Shown: positions 42,664-51,151 of the stretch, piece by piece
How the letters are laid out: every line of letters begins with the position of its first letter
Position numbering within the stretch: the first letter of the stretch is position 1
Source: VXLM01 sp034421575
GTDB lineage: Bacteria > Chloroflexota > Dehalococcoidia > Lucifugimonadales > VXLM01
DNA: 64,000 nucleotides
Reading direction: 5' to 3'
Assembly (NCBI GenBank): GCA_034421575.1
Contig: DAOUKG010000023.1
Location: 1-64,000 of the forward strand
The notes under the pieces: generated by a model
Seen by the model: only the letters and a program-made list of their open reading frames with translations
Database searches by the model: none
Told to the model about the DNA's origin: nothing
Translations under genes and position numbers: made by a program

Positions 42664-43245
42664 ATGACCGGAAGATTCGATCTGGTTATTCTCCTAGTGC
42701 CCATAGCGATCATAGTGATCGCCGGTCTGTTCCTGCTGGTCGTCCGGTCCGGCGATGCCGATCAACCTACAGTAGGCCTCACGGCTTCGGCGGAGCTTGA
42801 GTCGCCCTCCGGCGATTCTATGGGAACCGTCACCTTCCGGCAGGCCGCCACCGGCGTCCTGGTCATGGCCGAGGTGAGGGGACTGGCCCCGGGCGGACAT
42901 GCCTTCATCATTCACGAGGTCGGCTCATGTACTCCCGACTTCAGTACCGCAGGCGATCACTTCAACCCCGAAGAAACGGAGCACGGCTTCATCCATCCCA
43001 CCTGGAAGCGCGGCGAAGCGACCGGAGCACACGGCGGCGACCTGCCCAATATCTACGCCGCCTCCGACGGCTCCGCCCGTGCCGACTTCTTTACCGAAGG
43101 CATCATCCTGAACAGTGGCCCCCGCCACTCCGTCTTCGACGCCGACGGCTCCGCCATCATCGTGCACGAAAAGCCCGACGCCTATGGCGAACAGGAGTCC
43201 GACACCGGCTCCCGCGTAGCCTGCGGAGTCATCAGGCGCACGTAG
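42664..43245 (+). CDS. Cu/Zn superoxide dismutase-like protein lacking one Cu ligand
   Basis: The 193-residue protein has a membrane anchor (residues 7-27) and an outer SOD domain. Zinc ligands H99, H107, H123 and D126 are all there, as are the disulfide cysteines C89 and C187, and copper ligands H84, H99 (bridging) and H168. The first His of the canonical F-H-V-H motif is Ile here (GGHAFIIHEVG, I82), so one copper ligand is missing. The fold would stand; dismutase activity may be weak or lost, or the site may bind another metal. GAGGAGGTGACCAAA precedes the ATG at 42664. Confidence 0.85.
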   Translation: MTGRFDLVILLVPIAIIVIAGLFLLVVRSGDADQPTVGLTASAELESPSGDSMGTVTFRQAATGVLVMAEVRGLAPGGHAFIIHEVGSCTPDFSTAGDHFNPEETEHGFIHPTWKRGEATGAHGGDLPNIYAASDGSARADFFTEGIILNSGPRHSVFDADGSAIIVHEKPDAYGEQESDTGSRVACGVIRRT

Positions 43246-43318
43246 AGGCCATCCCACAAGGACACCCCGGCCAACCCCCGTAGGGGCAACCCTTGTGGTT
43301 GCCCGCCTTAACCCGCCC

Positions 43319-43874
43319 GCAATCTCTCCCCCGTCATGGGCTGACAGGGGTAGGCAAAACGGGATTGCAGCTATGATCCGGCCACCGCAACCCTGTCATT
43401 CCGAGCGCAGCGAGGAATCTAAAATCCATAACCGCATGACCGGACAGCCAGGGCCACGCTTCTCATCATGACCAACAGTCAAGCCGGGTAAGATTTTTTC
43501 CGTGTCAGCTTTTCGTTGTGACAGACATTTTAGATTCTTCGACTCCGCTGCGCTGCGCTCAGAATGACAGTGGTGGTGGGGTCGCTTGCAGGTCCATAGA
43601 TAGTGGGTGGATGGTCAAATGCCTACTCCCTCTCCCGTTCGCGGGAGAGGGCTGGGGTGAGGGTATACCCCCCTCCGCGATCTCCGCGCCCTCAGCGGTG
43701 AATCCTCTTCCTCCTCCCCCGTTCATGCTGAGCCTGTCGAAGCATGAGCCTGAACTCCCCCCAATCCCCAATTTGACGAACACGAACATATAATCTATCA
43801 TAGCTCTACATCACCCACGACAACCATGTCGCCAAATACACCCAATGTCCCATTTTGTCCCCCAATGTCCCTCA
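43319..43874 (-). repeat. Composite dispersed repeat, copy B (inverted to 1392-1925)
   Basis: All landmarks of copy A are present in reverse order and orientation: CTGACAGGGGTAGGC...GATTGCAGCTATGATCCGG, MITE copy 3, CATCCACCCACT/AATGCCTAC, TTCATGCTGAGCCTGTCGAA, ATTTGACGAACACGAACAT, CCCAATGTCCCATTTTGTCC and CCCAATGTCCCTCAAG. An additional CCCTCTCCCGTTCGCGGGAG hairpin repeat (about 43628) lies inside. No gene. Confidence 0.7.
43394..43569 (+). mobile_element. MITE-like element with terminal inverted repeats, copy 3
   Basis: The 176-bp element begins TGTCATTCCGAGCGCAGCGA...GGAATCTAAAA and ends TTTTAGATTC...GCGCTGCGCTCAGAATGACA. Size and arms match copy 1 (175 bp). The centre, about 95 bp, is diverged. 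Confidence 0.65.
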
Positions 43875-44046
43875 AGAAATACCCCCAACAACCCCCTCTC
43901 CCATCGCCGAAGAGACACGGGAAATGCAACAGAATGCAACAAATTTAGGACTTCCATCCAACTCCCCCTCCGCGGTCTCTACGCCCTCAGCGGTGAATCC
44001 CCTTCCCCGTCGCGGGAGCGTGCTGGAGTGAGGGTGAACTCCCCTC

Positions 44047-44075
44047 TTGCCATTTCTTACGACTCCCAGCATACT
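44047..44075 (+). promoter_or_regulatory. Probable promoter of the PhyH gene
   Basis: -35 TTGCCA (44047-44052), 17-bp spacer, -10 CATACT (44070-44075). It lies 50 bp before the start codon. Positions 43875-44046 hold further CTCTACGCCCTCAGCGGTGA and CCCCGTCGCGGGAGCG type repeats. Confidence 0.5.
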
Positions 44076-44125
44076 CTTCACGGCGAAATCGGCCCCGTAC
44101 ACGAGAATCACCCGAGGTGCCAACC

Positions 44126-45004
44126 ATGACCCCGACCAAGGAACAAATCGCCTTCTTCGATACGTTCGGATTCATCAGGTTCTCAGGCGCGTTCAGGGCC
44201 GAAGCCGACCGCATCATCGAGGCCTTCGAGGGCGTGTGGACCTCTCACGGCGGGGGCCATAACGAGGAGACGCACGACTTCAAGCGCCGCTCGGCCATCC
44301 TCCCGTTCATCGACCAGAGCGAGTACCTGAGCAGCCTCATCGATCACCCGCTGATCGACGGGTTCGCTTCCGCAGTGCTGGGACCCGATTACAACTACAC
44401 GGCGAGCGACGGGAACTTCTACGTGGGCGACACCAACTGGCACTCGGATAACTTCGCCCAGAAATATATCAACATCAAGGTCGCCTTCTACCTCGACGCT
44501 GTCACCAGGGACACCGGCTGCCTGCGCGTGATTCCGGGCTCCCACCGGCAGGGCGACCGCTTCGCCGATAGCGTGCATGAGGTCGTTCCCCAGTCCAGGG
44601 TCAACCATAATGAGGACCAATGGGGCGTGCACGGGAGCGAGGTGCCGGCGTACCCCATCGAGTCCGTCCCCGGCGACGTGCTCATCTTCAACCAGGCCAT
44701 CAAGCACGGATCATGGGGCGGCAGCGACCGGCGGCGGATGTTCACCATCAATTTCTCCGAGCGTTACCGCGACGAGGACATCGGCCAACTCCGCGAGGAG
44801 ATCGGGGGACTCGCAAACTTCTGGTCCGAAAGCGCATACGGCGAGAAGATGGTCGAGACCGCCAGCCCTCAGCGCATGGTCCACCTCGAACAACGGATGG
44901 CGAACGACGATCACTTGCCCGCGCTCGTGGCAAAGGCCAAAGAGCAAATGCTCGAACCCTCCAGGGGCGGCGGCCAGTTCGACGTGGCCGGCAAGAAGAT
45001 GTAG
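44126..45004 (+). CDS. PhyH-family Fe(II)/2-oxoglutarate dioxygenase
   Basis: The 292-residue protein is a phytanoyl-CoA dioxygenase-like enzyme. The facial triad is H106-x-D108 (WHSDN) and H194 (KHGSWGG), and R203 is placed to bind 2-oxoglutarate. GCLRVIPGSHRQG is the typical segment between them. Such enzymes hydroxylate varied small molecules; the substrate is not evident. ATG 44126 follows GAGGTG; an earlier GTG would extend it by three residues. Large PhyH families are typical of marine Chloroflexota. Confidence 0.9.
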   Translation: MTPTKEQIAFFDTFGFIRFSGAFRAEADRIIEAFEGVWTSHGGGHNEETHDFKRRSAILPFIDQSEYLSSLIDHPLIDGFASAVLGPDYNYTASDGNFYVGDTNWHSDNFAQKYINIKVAFYLDAVTRDTGCLRVIPGSHRQGDRFADSVHEVVPQSRVNHNEDQWGVHGSEVPAYPIESVPGDVLIFNQAIKHGSWGGSDRRRMFTINFSERYRDEDIGQLREEIGGLANFWSESAYGEKMVETASPQRMVHLEQRMANDDHLPALVAKAKEQMLEPSRGGGQFDVAGKKM

Positions 45005-45030
45005 CTCGCCGTCCGTTTCTCCCACCGGAG

Positions 45031-45341
45031 GGCTGTCAGGGGTAGGTAGTCCAAAGTCGTCATTCCGGCGAAGGAACGTCACCCCGTACCCCGATACGGG
45101 GCCGGAATCCAGGGGTGGAGTTGTCCTTCGACACGCTCAGGACGAACGATTTGTTAGTTTGCCTACCCGTCTGTCTCCCGTTCGTGGGCTGACAGGGGTA
45201 GGTAATCCCAGTCGTCATTCCGGCGAAGGAACGTCACCCCGTACCCCGATACGGGGCCGGAATCCAGAGGTGGAGTTGTCCTTCGACACGCTCAGGACGA
45301 ACGATTTGTTGGTTTGCCTACCCGTTTCTCCCCCACCGGAG
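45031..45341 (+). repeat. 156-bp direct tandem duplication
   Basis: Two units (45031-45186 and 45187-45341) repeat the same order: GGCTG(T/A)CAGGGGTAGGTA, GTCGTCATTCCGGCGAAGGA, ACGTCACCCCGTACCCCGAT, GGTGGAGTTGTCCTTCGACA, GCTCAGGACGAACGATTTGT, TTTGCCTACCCGT. A partial third unit occurs at about 45556-45720, after the 180-bp repeat. Confidence 0.75.
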
Positions 45342-45376
45342 GGCGGGGATAGGTAGTCCAAAGCCGTCATTGCTAC

Positions 45377-45556
45377 GAAAATAACCCCCGGCCACCCGTC
45401 GTAGGGGCAACCCTTGTGGTTGCCCGTCCCCGATACCGCGCCACCACCACCCGTCATTCCGGCGGAGGCCGGAATCCAGTCCCCGGATCCTACTGGCTCG
45501 TGCCAACCCATTTTCATTCCAGGTGGTGAGGGTGGCAACCCTCATGAAATATTCCG
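45377..45556 (-). repeat. 180-bp inverted repeat, right arm (partner 42172-42352)
   Basis: The reverse complement matches the left arm with very few differences, e.g. AGTAGG for AGCAGG and ACGGGTGG for ATAGGTTGG. The high identity suggests a recent duplication or ongoing gene conversion. Confidence 0.75.
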
Positions 45557-45783
45557 GCGAAGGCCGGAATCCAGAGGTGGAGTTGTCCTTCGACAGGCTC
45601 AGGACGAACGTATTTTCTCGCAGCCGCACAACAACCCTGCACTGCCTCGCGCACGGCGTGCAACGCTGCTCAGGACGAGCGTCTATTGGTTTGCCTACCC
45701 GTCTCTCCCCCACCTGGACGGCGGGGGAGAGGTAAGTGCTAGTTCCGGTCTCTCCCCCATCGAACGAGGGAGATGCGAAGAAA

Positions 45784-46896
45784 CTACTCTGTCGGCCAGC
45801 CGTCGGGGATCTCGTTCGCCGCGAGCGCGGCTGAGATGGACGCGGCGGCCTCTGAGGTCACCCAGCTGCCCCATACGCCCTCGTTCCCGCTGAGCCACCA
45901 GAGAGCGGCGTCGTTCGCGGTGGCCTCTTCGTTCTCGCTCATCCACTTGGCGACGCCCTTGTACTTGCCGATGTCGAATTCCCAGTTGCGGAGCATCGCG
46001 ACCACGTCAGGCGCGCGCTCCAGCAGCGCCGGCTGCACGGCAATGAGAATGGTGGCGTCCTCGTAGGCGCATGCCTTCGTGGTGAACCAGCATTCGTCGC
46101 TGTACGCGGGCTCTTCGAGCCTGACCAGGTCCAGCAGTAGCGGCGGGTCATTGGTGCCCCACTGGTAGCCGAGCCACGGCTCCTTTCTCTCATAGGCGCC
46201 GTAGAGATCGGCGTTCCCCGCCGCGCCGTCGCCAGGATTGACGACGTGGACGTGGTCGGAGAGACCGTATCCCTCGATCTGCTTGGCGTTGACCTCTTCA
46301 CAGGCCCAGCCGATGACGCAGGACACCAGGCGCGCCTTTCCGCCCGTCTCAGCGCTGGCGAACAGCGCCTTGAACTTGTCGTCCTTCAGGTCATCCACGC
46401 TGTCGAGATCGGGATGCTCTTCCTGGAGGTAGGCCGGGATCACGAATGCCGACTGCCAGTCCTTGCCAAGACTCTCGCCGATCGCGACGACCTCGCCTGC
46501 CGTCTGGGCTTCCATCCATGCCTCATCCTGGTTGGGCAGCCAGATCTCCATGGTCACGTGGGTATCGCCATTCCGCAGTCCATTGAACAACGGGAGCGTG
46601 GCCCCGAAGAGAACGTCGGTCGGGTAGCCGTAGCCCTTTTCAACGATGTACTGGGCGATTCGGTCCTGTACTTGCGCGCTCGTCCAGTTCAGGTCAGAGA
46701 AGACTATCGTCTCCTTGGGACCGGGAGTCGGGGTCACTTCGACTATCGTCTCAACGACTTCCGGTTCAGCCGGTACGGCCGTGACCTCGACCACAACGGT
46801 CCTCTCGATGACCTCAGGGTCGGATGAGCAAGCTATTGATGCGACCGTAACGGTCGCGAGCAAAGCTGCAACTAGAGCTAATATCTTGAGGTTCAT
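45784..46896 (-). CDS. proX: Glycine-betaine/proline ABC transporter, substrate-binding lipoprotein
   Basis: The 370-residue protein has a signal peptide with lipobox ASIAC (Cys about residue 23), then a Glu/Val/Pro-rich linker. The OpuAC-type binding domain shows IVFSDLNWTSAQVQDRIAQY, VTMEIWLPNQDEAW and PGDGAAGNADLYGAYERKEP, with Trp residues likely to form the aromatic cage for quaternary amines. It is last in the V-W-X set on this strand, 320 bp after the permease. AAAGGAAC precedes the ATG. Uptake of osmoprotectants is the likely task. Confidence 0.88.
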   Translation of the reverse strand: MNLKILALVAALLATVTVASIACSSDPEVIERTVVVEVTAVPAEPEVVETIVEVTPTPGPKETIVFSDLNWTSAQVQDRIAQYIVEKGYGYPTDVLFGATLPLFNGLRNGDTHVTMEIWLPNQDEAWMEAQTAGEVVAIGESLGKDWQSAFVIPAYLQEEHPDLDSVDDLKDDKFKALFASAETGGKARLVSCVIGWACEEVNAKQIEGYGLSDHVHVVNPGDGAAGNADLYGAYERKEPWLGYQWGTNDPPLLLDLVRLEEPAYSDECWFTTKACAYEDATILIAVQPALLERAPDVVAMLRNWEFDIGKYKGVAKWMSENEEATANDAALWWLSGNEGVWGSWVTSEAAASISAALAANEIPDGWPTE

Positions 46897-47217
46897 AATG
46901 CTGTTCCTTTCACTAATGGTCCTTGTTCGCTGTTCCTCCGGTGCGGTTGGCCCCTGAGGTCCGCATGACGATTGGCACGAAATAACCTCTGGCCAACCCG
47001 TCGTAGGGGCAACCCTCGTGGCTGCCCGTCCCCGATACCGGACTTATAGCTCTTCGAGCCGCAAAGCATGTTGTGGCCGAGAGCCAGGGAACGTCCGACA
47101 TGCCGGCAATCACAATGATTGCCCTTGCTCTATGATTTTGAGATTCATCTCACATGCTCCTCTCGTTGTTCTCCCATCCCTCCTACTGGTGGGGCTGCTT
47201 GAAGGTTGATTGGGTAC
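46897..47217. repeat. Gap between proX and proW
   Basis: This holds a copy of the GGCCAACCCGTCGTAGGGGC/AACC repeat (about 46983-47036) and ATCACAATGATTGC (about 47107). The proX ribosome-binding site adjoins 46897. No other gene. Confidence 0.45.
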
Positions 47218-48282
47218 CTATCCGACGCTGCGGGTATCCTCCTGTGCGCGTGCGACCGACTGCGTGAGGCGGTCGATGATGATCGCGAGGAACACGATGG
47301 AGATTCCGGCGATCGCGCCGTTGCCGGGCTGGTTCTTCTGCAAGGCGCGCAGCACGTTGTCTCCGAGACCGCCCGCGGCGACCATGCTCGCGATGGTCAC
47401 CATCGCGAGGGCCATCATCGTGGTCTGATTGATGCCCGCCATGATCGTTGGCAGGGCCATGGGAATCTGCACCTTGGTGAGCAGTTGAAACGGAGAGGAG
47501 CCGAACGAGCGCGCCGCCTCGACCACCTCGGTGGATACCTGCCTGATTCCAAGGTTCGTCAGTCGAATGGCGGGCGGCACCGCGTAGATGATGGTGGCGA
47601 ATACTCCCGCCGGAGCTCCAAGACCGAAGAACAAGACCCCCGGCAGCAGGTAGACGAAGCTGGGCATGGTCTGCATCGCGTCCAGAATCGGACGAATGAT
47701 GTTGTCGACGAGTCGATTGCGCGACGCGATCACCCCGATTGGCAGGCCGATGGCCACCGATATGACGACGGAAACGACCATGAGCGCGATGGTGTCGATG
47801 GTGTTCTCCCACAGACCCATGAACCCGAAGTACAGCATCGCTCCCGTCGTAAAGGCCATCAGCAGCCAGCGCCCCACGGCGTACGAGAGCATGGCGAGTC
47901 CGACGATGATGACCGGCCATGGCACCCATTTGAGCACGTCTTCGATCTTCACAAGTGAGTAGGCGACCGCGGAGCTAAGCCCCCCAAACATCCAATCGGC
48001 CTCGCGCGTCAGCCAGTCCACTCGGTCGTCGATCCAGGTCCCGGTGACCTGTCGAACGGATTTCGAAAGCGTAACGGTGGTGCCCCCGTCTGTCGGAACC
48101 TCCGACGTCGACACCGTCGTGGGGAACCCCATCTCGGGGCCCCATACCAGGAGGCACACCAGCAACACTGCGATTACGGCCACCAGGCCTGTCGCCCAAC
48201 GGTAGAGGAGAGGCATGGCCGCCAGCCGACCACGCAGAGAAGTGGCCCCCGCTGCGGGACGAGCATCCTGAATCAGGGCCAT
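47218..48282 (-). CDS. proW: Glycine-betaine/proline ABC transporter permease
   Basis: The 354-residue protein has N-terminal membrane helix ~30-48, a periplasmic loop, and the MetI-like permease core from about residue 115. The coupling motif EVVEAARSFGSSPFQLLTKVQIPMALPTI (EAA loop) lies near residue 260-288. It forms the channel with the ATPase next upstream. AAGGAGGATAGAC precedes the ATG. The extra N-terminal part of ~100 residues before the core is somewhat longer than usual. Confidence 0.9.
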   Translation of the reverse strand: MALIQDARPAAGATSLRGRLAAMPLLYRWATGLVAVIAVLLVCLLVWGPEMGFPTTVSTSEVPTDGGTTVTLSKSVRQVTGTWIDDRVDWLTREADWMFGGLSSAVAYSLVKIEDVLKWVPWPVIIVGLAMLSYAVGRWLLMAFTTGAMLYFGFMGLWENTIDTIALMVVSVVISVAIGLPIGVIASRNRLVDNIIRPILDAMQTMPSFVYLLPGVLFFGLGAPAGVFATIIYAVPPAIRLTNLGIRQVSTEVVEAARSFGSSPFQLLTKVQIPMALPTIMAGINQTTMMALAMVTIASMVAAGGLGDNVLRALQKNQPGNGAIAGISIVFLAIIIDRLTQSVARAQEDTRSVG

Positions 48283-48296
48283 GTCTATCCTCCTTG

Positions 48297-48325
48297 CAGG
48301 GGCGATTCGTGAATCTCCCCTACAG
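48297..48325 (+). repeat. Palindromic dispersed repeat between proV and proW
   Basis: GGGGCGATTCGTGAATCTCC is a diverged member of the family at 39831. It lies between two genes that are probably co-transcribed, so it would be in the mRNA as a hairpin. Confidence 0.45.
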
Positions 48326-48428
48326 CCATTTTCATGATTGGCAGGGGCTGGTCTGAAACCCGCCCTGTGGTTATAGAACGCAGACCCGCCCCGCTATGGT
48401 CGCCCTTCATTCCAAAGTTCTCGGTCTC

Positions 48429-49622
48429 CTATTCGTCGCTGGACATCCCTGAGAGCAGGACTCCTCTGCGAATCTCTCCCAGCAGGCTTCCATTCTCGGC
48501 AACTACGGCAATCGGGTGCCGGGACTTTGCCGCTATCGGGACGATGTCGTCGATGTAGGTCTCCGGGGTGGTGGTTAGCGCCGGGGCGACCTCGGCTCCC
48601 TCCAGGGTCTGCTTGCGCTCGGCAGCCAGAACGTTCGCCCTCTCCTCGGTGAGAATTCCTCGAAGCGTGAAGTTGCGCGCTATCAGGAACATCGCGTCCC
48701 GGTCGTGCGTGTCCATAGTCCGCAGCGCCGCCCGGGGGCCCTGCCACTCGTACACCACTGCGTCCGGTTCCCGCATTATCGCCTTCGCCTGGATCACCTT
48801 CCCCCTCGACACGTCGCGCACGAACTCGGTCACATAGTCGTCGGTCGGCAGCGTCACGATCTCCTCGGGCGAACCCTCCTGGATGATCTCCCCGTCCCGC
48901 ATGATGGCGATGCGGTCTCCCAGCTTGAGCGCCTCGTTCAGGTCGTGCGTAATGAAGACGATGGTCTTCTTCAGCTCCGACTGCAGTGAGACAAGCTCGT
49001 CCTGCATCTCCCTGCGTATCAGCGGGTCGAGGCCGCTGAATGGCTCGTCCATGAGCAGTACGTCGGGGTTCACCGCCAGGGCCCTGGCAAGGCCAACCCT
49101 CTGCTGCATCCCTCCGCTCATTTCGCTTGGATAATAGTCCTCCCACCCCTTGAGCCCCACGGTCTCGATGGCCTTTTGCGCTTCCTTGTATCTGGCCGCC
49201 TTGTCCATGCCCCGGATCTCGAGCCCATATGCAACGTTGTCGAGCACCTGCCGGTGCGGCAGCAGCGCGTAGTGCTGGAACACCATGGCGACCTTGCTCC
49301 TGCGAAACTCCATGAGCTGGTCGGGCGTGTAGGACAGGATGTTCTCGCCGTCGAAGCGCACTTGCCCCTTCGTGGCCTCGATCAGCCTGATGAGGCAGCG
49401 GACCAGGGTCGACTTTCCACTCCCGGAGAGGCCCATGACCACGAAGATCTCTCCAGGGTCGACGGTGAAGGACACATCACGCAACCCAACGACGAGACCC
49501 AGTTCCTCTTGGATCTCAGCGCGACTCTTCGGGTCGTACTTCGAACTCAGCGCGCGCTCAGGGTCGTTGCCAAAGACCTTCCAAACGCCGTCTACCTCTA
49601 TTTGGTGTTCCGGCTCATCCAT
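48429..49622 (-). CDS. proV: Glycine-betaine/proline ABC transporter ATPase with CBS domains
   Basis: The 397-residue protein has Walker A GLSGSGKST (residues 64-72), signature MSGGMQQR (168-175) and Walker B VLLMDEPFSGLD (about 188-199). The C-terminal ~110 residues form two CBS motifs (GKVIQAKAIM... and ETYIDDIVPIAAKSRHPIAV), which sense ionic strength in OpuA. It is first in the operon and is followed by permease and binding protein. The start at 49622 has GGGAGA 11 nt upstream. Confidence 0.92.
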   Translation of the reverse strand: MDEPEHQIEVDGVWKVFGNDPERALSSKYDPKSRAEIQEELGLVVGLRDVSFTVDPGEIFVVMGLSGSGKSTLVRCLIRLIEATKGQVRFDGENILSYTPDQLMEFRRSKVAMVFQHYALLPHRQVLDNVAYGLEIRGMDKAARYKEAQKAIETVGLKGWEDYYPSEMSGGMQQRVGLARALAVNPDVLLMDEPFSGLDPLIRREMQDELVSLQSELKKTIVFITHDLNEALKLGDRIAIMRDGEIIQEGSPEEIVTLPTDDYVTEFVRDVSRGKVIQAKAIMREPDAVVYEWQGPRAALRTMDTHDRDAMFLIARNFTLRGILTEERANVLAAERKQTLEGAEVAPALTTTPETYIDDIVPIAAKSRHPIAVVAENGSLLGEIRRGVLLSGMSSDE

Positions 49623-49995
49623 GAGGTGAATGTCTCCCGTTGCGGTAGCCTATCACATATCGGAGGCGAATTCCGGCCGGAGTTTCGTCACAGACGCCGC
49701 CGAGACCGCGGAGTGGGATTTTGGCAACTGTTCAGAGTCAGTGAGAGCACCCGACATTCGGAGCCTCCGTCATACCGACCCTTGCATAACTCCAACTTCT
49801 GTCAATGGCACGAAAATAGGCCGCAATATTCCCACGCCGTCATTCCCGCGAAAGAAACGTCCATTGCCCACCGGCGACAGCCGCCACCACCATCAACAAC
49901 GCAAGGACAACCACTACATCAAGACCAAACCCTTAATCTCATCCGGCCCTATGCTACACTTCCAACATGCCGCCAATGCTTAGAGGCAAGAACCC
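49623..49995. other. Divergent intergenic region
   Basis: This lies between proV and a lipoprotein gene. CCGCCGAGACCGCGGAGTGG and GTCATTCCCGCGAAAG are common repeats. TATGCTACACTTCC (about 49951) may contain the -10 of the lipoprotein gene. No gene seen. Confidence 0.4.
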
Positions 49996-50955
49996 TTGAG
50001 AAAATACACGCCCATTTCCATTCTGCTTGTCTTGATCGCAGGCTCGTTCGCTTGCTCCTCCAGCCAAGACGGCCCCCAAGAGACTGACGGTACCCCTGTC
50101 CTCCGCACATTGCCGTCCCCGACCCCAACCGCCACAGCTATCCCCGGGCGAGCCCCAGGTTCCATCGCCGTATCCAACATAGCCACCCCAACACCCGTCT
50201 CAGGCGCCGTCGCCGCGTCCAACATTCCCTTTCCGACACCGACGCCCACCGCCACGCCCGACCCGTTCGTAACGCCGACGGCCACCCCCGTTCCGATTCC
50301 CTCACCAACTCCCACGGAGACTCCGGTCCCGATTCCCACGATTGCCTCATCCCCGGAGGACGAGGCGAGAACCGAAGCCTTCCTCGAAAACTTCATCAGC
50401 ATCTCGTACGAGGCTTCCTTCGACATGCCCAATGAGCTCACCGAGAGCGACTATCCCGTCGCGGCCACCGTCAACGGATGGGTGACAGGGAGAGTAGACG
50501 ACAACGGATCCCAGTTCTTTACGAGAATAGATATGACCAAGCCGGTCGAACGCTCCATCGAAATCGTCGGCCGCCCCTCCACCTTGGACATGTTCCTCCA
50601 CGACCTCGATGCGAACAAGTGGTACTTCCTCCCTGAAAATTCCTCCGCCGTCGATTCCGGGCCGCTGGAGGACATTCTCAGCCTCTGGTTTTTCGGCATG
50701 ATGTTCTCCACCTTGCCACGCGGCGAAATGCAGCAAGTCCCGGACGGATATATCTGGAAGGTCGAAGACCCTACCTTCGGCTCAATGACAGTCACCTACG
50801 ACCAGACGTACACGCTCGAAACCTACATCCATACCGCTCCCGACGGCAGGGAATTCCTTCGCGCACGCTATTTCGACCTCAACAAGCTCCACGACCTGGT
50901 CCCCTACGAGGACGTAGAAGAGCTGCTCCCCGACACCTACTGGCAGTCGCAATAG
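49996..50955 (+). CDS. Lipoprotein with Thr/Pro linker and LppX/LolA-like domain
   Basis: The 319-residue protein has a signal peptide with lipobox GSFAC, a ~70-residue linker rich in P-T-P-T-A-T, and a beta-rich outer domain (residues ~115-319). Its strands such as VTGRVDDNGSQFFTRIDM, DANKWYFLPENSS and TYTLETYIHTAPDG resemble the half-barrel of LppX_LprAFG or LolA-type lipid-binding proteins. The start is TTG; AGAGGCAAG lies 6-10 nt upstream. Lipid carriage is possible but unproven. Confidence 0.65.
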   Translation: MRKYTPISILLVLIAGSFACSSSQDGPQETDGTPVLRTLPSPTPTATAIPGRAPGSIAVSNIATPTPVSGAVAASNIPFPTPTPTATPDPFVTPTATPVPIPSPTPTETPVPIPTIASSPEDEARTEAFLENFISISYEASFDMPNELTESDYPVAATVNGWVTGRVDDNGSQFFTRIDMTKPVERSIEIVGRPSTLDMFLHDLDANKWYFLPENSSAVDSGPLEDILSLWFFGMMFSTLPRGEMQQVPDGYIWKVEDPTFGSMTVTYDQTYTLETYIHTAPDGREFLRARYFDLNKLHDLVPYEDVEELLPDTYWQSQ

Positions 50956-51151
50956 CAACTATCGTATTTGTTCAGAGTTGATGAGGCCGAACGCCCCTAC
51001 CCCTGTGGACTCCGGCCTTCGCCGGAGTGACGATTGCTGGTGTTACTATCAACTCTAAATGCGATTGCCCTGGGGAAGTCGGATCAAGAAGTAACAGCCC
51101 TGCTGTGCGTGTGGTAAGGTCATCGGAGAGTCAGCCCGGAATAGTGGGAGA
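50956..51151. other. Gap with short repeats
   Basis: TTTGTTCAGAGTTGATGAGG and CCGGCCTTCGCCGGAG (about 50967-51040) recur from 9779. No gene. Confidence 0.35.

Noticed and set aside
43778..43796. TTGACG followed by TATAAT in the right composite repeat, considered as a promoter
   Set aside because: Spacing is only about 10 bp and no gene follows; it is part of the repeat.
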